A program made the translations under genes and the position numbers. Shown piece by piece: positions 52,969 through 55,409 of a stretch of 55,409 nt of DNA; the stretch's first letter is position 1; each line of letters opens with the position of its first letter. The DNA is taken from assembly GCA_003973265.1 (NCBI GenBank), contig QNYZ01000075.1, forward strand, positions 1-55,409, in the 5' to 3' direction. The DNA is from Deltaproteobacteria bacterium (GTDB lineage: Bacteria; Desulfobacterota; Desulfobacteria; Desulfobacterales; QNYZ01). The notes beneath the pieces are model-generated. The model was given only the letters and a program-made list of their open reading frames with translations, had not been told where the DNA came from and did no database searches.

Positions 52969-53588
52969 GATTCACTCCTTATTTGTTTTTACGGATATCG
53001 GTCAAAGGAAAGTTTGAAATTTTAAAGCTCAGGTTGTATCGCATAACTTGTCACTATTTATTGTTCCTGTTTCCCCGTCACCAAATCTCAAATATTTGCA
53101 GAAATTACATTTTTAGCAAATAAAACCGGGCGACACAATCATGTCATCGCGAACTTTATTGACCTTTAATTCTTTTAGATATTTATCATCAGAACGCCGT
53201 TTGGTTGATTTATAACCCTGCCAGTCATGCCCCTTGCGGCTTCTGCCATAATCGAATGGGCACTTATCTGACATGGGCTCCCCTAAAACCCACCACCGGG
53301 CAGCCCACATCCGATAAGACGGACTATGTCATCAGTGGCATGGGGCGCGCCAGGCAAAGGAACAACAGGGAGGGAATGCGGCGCCAATTTTCGGACAAAA
53401 TGTTGGGTTTCGCATTGCTCAACCGCAACCTACGGAACCCTACGCAACTTTCCATATTAAATAAATTATAAGTTCTACGCCTGACCCTAAAGTAAATAAA
53501 ATAGCACCTTCTTTCTTGTTTATACCGGATATAAGACCGGATGTCTGAATAACAATTGCAATTATTAAAATAGAATATAGTATCATTA
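52969..53588. other. Gene-poor region left of the insertion sequence
   Basis: Only one small candidate ORF (53113-53274) is seen. The rest is AT-rich near the insertion sequence, with no promoter, RNA or repeat I can define. Confidence 0.4.
53113..53274 (-). CDS. Possible small protein, 53 aa, unknown
   Basis: ATG at 53274 after AGGGGAG opens a 53-codon frame starting MSDKCPFDYGRSRKG, rich in Lys, Arg and Asp, with two cysteines (C5 and the C-terminal residue). It has a better start context than most short frames here but no recognised family. Confidence 0.35.
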   Translation of the reverse strand: MSDKCPFDYGRSRKGHDWQGYKSTKRRSDDKYLKELKVNKVRDDMIVSPGFIC

Positions 53589-55059
53589 GAACGGTGTCCA
53601 GAAATCCCTATCAAAAAACGTCGTAAATCAACTTTAACGCCCCCACAGCTTCTACCCAGGAAGTGTTTGCGTATAAGTTATGGCGTAACCATCGGATAAA
53701 TTTTAGAGGCCGCTGCGTAGGTCTCTTGGGCGTTTTAGCTTTTCTCTGGAAGTTGTGATGCATGAAAGGGCGCGATTCAGCCGCTTTTTACGGCGATTAT
53801 CTTCAACCTTATTTTCAATGCCTTCTTTCCTGAGACTTTGTTCAAGAATCAGCATGAGGTTATGCGCCATACAGATAAATTGAGCCTGCATATTTTTAGC
53901 GGTAAACGATGTCGCCCATGCCTTCTTTTCGGCCAGCTTGTTTTTCACCTCGTCAAAAATCTTTTCCAGATCCCATCTCGTTTTGTACAGATAGGCGATC
54001 AGCCCGGGTGGAACATTGGTCAAACTGGTAATGAAACGATAAGTCTCTTTGGTCAATGGGCATTTGTAAACAACACGATGCATGGCGATTCCCGCACAAC
54101 ACCCCACCAGTTCATAGCTCCGGACCCCGGCGTTAACTGGATCTTTCCTGTCATAATCCAAGTCGGCCATGATCAGGAAAGCCTGGTTCTTTTTTTCTCT
54201 GCTGATAAAATAGACCCCACCCGCCTGCTTCCATTTGCGCCATTGAAGAAAATCAATCGAGGCCCTATCCCAAACATATATCACCTTCCGCCCCTTTGGG
54301 GCTTCCTGGCGCAGGGTTGCGATATCAAGCCGCTTCAGCGCATGTAAATCATGCTCCCTCTTTCGATGACGGCTGGTCGTATCTGCCAACGTTAATTGAT
54401 TTAAGGCATGGCTTCTAAGATCAACACAATAAAAATGCTGGGTTGGATATTTCTTCCCGGATTTTATGACATCGTGAACCGCCGCTGCATGATAATGGCC
54501 ATCCCCGGCATAAATGTCATAACCGTCAAGCGCTGAAAACGATTTGAACGGATCAGCCTGCCGGTTAGATGACTTTGCTATTTCATATAATAACCGGCTG
54601 ACTTCCTCGCATAACCTGAGTCGTCGTTGGCTTTTTAACGTCTCAAAAAAATGGCTCCGCTTTAGAATGGGTCTTTCCGAATGGAACAGCTTCTGCAGGA
54701 ATGCTCTTCCACTTGACTCTTGCGACAAGACTCTCAGCAACCCTGTTTCGATCCATTCCTGATCGGGGAGCACATTACATTTACGTTTGAAGCGGCATTG
54801 TTGTACCAGGCCCGCGAGCGGCTGAATCCACTTCTCGAATACTGTCTTTGATGTAGGGTATTTAGTAGTCATACTAAAAAATTTTCCGATCCCTACTGTA
54901 AAGTCAAGCATTAATTGGCTTATTTTATTATATTATCTACTTTTTCCGCTTCTTTCTTTACAAAACACCCCCTTGATTTCAGCACCTCGACAATCGCACC
55001 TGATGGCCTCTTAACATGCTTATTTTACAACTTTTATCTCTGTATTTTGGACACCGTTC
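53589..55059 (-). mobile_element. IS4-type insertion sequence with terminal inverted repeats
   Basis: A single transposase gene is bounded by a 12-bp perfect inverted repeat GAACGGTGTCCA (53589-53600) and its complement (55048-55059), with further near-matches inward. Length is about 1.47 kb. No obvious target duplication is seen next to the ends. The transposase reading frame is intact, so the element may be active. Confidence 0.85.
53703..54911 (-). CDS. IS4-family DDE transposase
   Basis: The 402-aa protein has an RNase-H-type transposase core. An aspartate-containing YAGDGHYH segment and IYVWDRASIDF give the first acidic residues, and the IS4 signature Y-x2-R-W-x2-E-K is in YKTRWDLEKIFDEVKNKL. 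Full length and uninterrupted. Likely recent arrival: base composition is lower in GC than most neighbours. Confidence 0.92.
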   Translation of the reverse strand: MLDFTVGIGKFFSMTTKYPTSKTVFEKWIQPLAGLVQQCRFKRKCNVLPDQEWIETGLLRVLSQESSGRAFLQKLFHSERPILKRSHFFETLKSQRRLRLCEEVSRLLYEIAKSSNRQADPFKSFSALDGYDIYAGDGHYHAAAVHDVIKSGKKYPTQHFYCVDLRSHALNQLTLADTTSRHRKREHDLHALKRLDIATLRQEAPKGRKVIYVWDRASIDFLQWRKWKQAGGVYFISREKKNQAFLIMADLDYDRKDPVNAGVRSYELVGCCAGIAMHRVVYKCPLTKETYRFITSLTNVPPGLIAYLYKTRWDLEKIFDEVKNKLAEKKAWATSFTAKNMQAQFICMAHNLMLILEQSLRKEGIENKVEDNRRKKRLNRALSCITTSREKLKRPRDLRSGL

Positions 55060-55099
55060 CTTAAAAAAAAGGGGACAAAGGGGGACAGTCAAATTATAC

Positions 55100-55128
55100 T
55101 TGACACATGTATTTAATAAGGTTATATG
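55100..55128 (+). promoter_or_regulatory. Promoter of the REP-associated transposase
   Basis: TTGACA (55100-55105), 17-bp spacer, TATATG (55123-55128), about 55 bp before the ATG at 55183. Confidence 0.6.
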
Positions 55129-55182
55129 GAAAAAAAATTAACCCGTTCACGATAAATCAACAAAAAGAAAGGTGGTGCGAAG

Positions 55183-55409
55183 ATGCCGCGATTCGCAAGA
55201 ATGGTGAACCCGGATCAAAAGACCGTGTACCATGTGATGTCCAGAACCGCGCTGGATGGGTTTCCTTTTAAGGATGTCGAAAAGGATGAATTTGTTAAAA
55301 TTATAAAACGATTCAGTCAGATATATTTTGCTGATATCATAGGATTTTCTATTATGGGAAACCACGCACATATCCTGATTAGAATGGTTCCGGATAAATA
55401 TTTTTCAGA
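55183..55409 (+). CDS. REP-associated tyrosine transposase (IS200-like), partial at window end
   Basis: The first 75 codons are present; the frame runs off the window. The start MPRFARMVNPDQKTVYHV and the HUH motif GNHAHILI are those of Y1/TnpA-REP transposases, which cut single-stranded DNA at hairpins. The catalytic tyrosine would lie beyond the window. AAAGGTGG precedes the ATG. Confidence 0.88.
   Translation, partial: MPRFARMVNPDQKTVYHVMSRTALDGFPFKDVEKDEFVKIIKRFSQIYFADIIGFSIMGNHAHILIRMVPDKYFS

Noticed and set aside
53205..53471. 88-codon forward ORF left of the insertion sequence
   Set aside because: No start signal, no domain, overlaps a better supported small reverse frame.
53577..55071. 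Target-site duplication of the IS
   Set aside because: Sequences just outside both inverted repeats were compared and show no convincing direct repeat.

Overview
This 55.4 kb window looks like the chromosome of an anaerobic, sulfate-reducer-type deltaproteobacterium (Desulfobacterota, probably Desulfobacterales). That is an inference from gene content: a Liv-type ABC operon carrying an acyl-CoA synthetase, rubrerythrins, a ferredoxin-thioredoxin reductase/glutaredoxin pair, a NapC/NrfH-type cytochrome with an octaheme HAO-like cytochrome, a DsrE-like protein, an anaerobic ribonucleotide reductase and a probable selenoprotein. No rRNA, tRNA or CRISPR array was found.

Layout. 0.4-1.7 kb: two ferritin-like/rubrerythrin genes. 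1.9-6.4 kb: a forward set with an MIF-like tautomerase, DNA-3-methyladenine glycosylase I (tag), a lipoprotein zinc peptidase, a Tm-1-like protein and a 2-hydroxyacid dehydrogenase. 6.4-7.4 kb: cold-shock and universal stress proteins. 7.6-14.5 kb: a reverse operon livG - acyl-CoA synthetase - livH - livM - livK - (terminator) - livF, followed by a GAF/PAS/LuxR regulator whose N-terminus contains a 9-bp tandem repeat. 16.7-18.8 kb: small genes, a transposase-like relic and a ModE-like regulator. 19-21 kb: an NrfH/HAO cytochrome operon. 21.2-23 kb: cysteine desulfurase and a thiol-redox pair.

23-33 kb is a cobalamin island. A reverse operon btuFCD-exbB-exbD-tonB and a btuB-like receptor with its own cobalamin riboswitch surround a forward nrdD-nrdG operon, which is also preceded by a cobalamin riboswitch. 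Uptake and a B12-independent ribonucleotide reductase therefore appear to be controlled together. 33-37 kb holds a two-component system, then a promoter with four tandem 11-bp repeats, then a secreted MsrA-MsrB fusion, then a small secreted HMA-like protein with an in-frame TGA followed by a SECIS-like hairpin. This is the most interesting locus in the window: a probable selenoprotein in a regulated periplasmic repair module.

37-49.8 kb: adk, moaB, an SDR, a DapA-like aldolase, then a DeoR-regulated catabolic operon (TRAP transporter dctPQM, LarA-like nickel racemase, DUF1537 acid-sugar kinase, PdxA-like dehydrogenase, alpha-oxoamine synthase). The genes suggest uptake of a hydroxy acid or acid sugar, C2 epimerisation, phosphorylation and oxidative decarboxylation to a triose phosphate. 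49.8-55.4 kb: nicotinate phosphoribosyltransferase, an HTH/substrate-binding regulator, a DsrE-like protein, a complete IS4-type insertion sequence and the start of a REP-associated tyrosine transposase cut by the window end.
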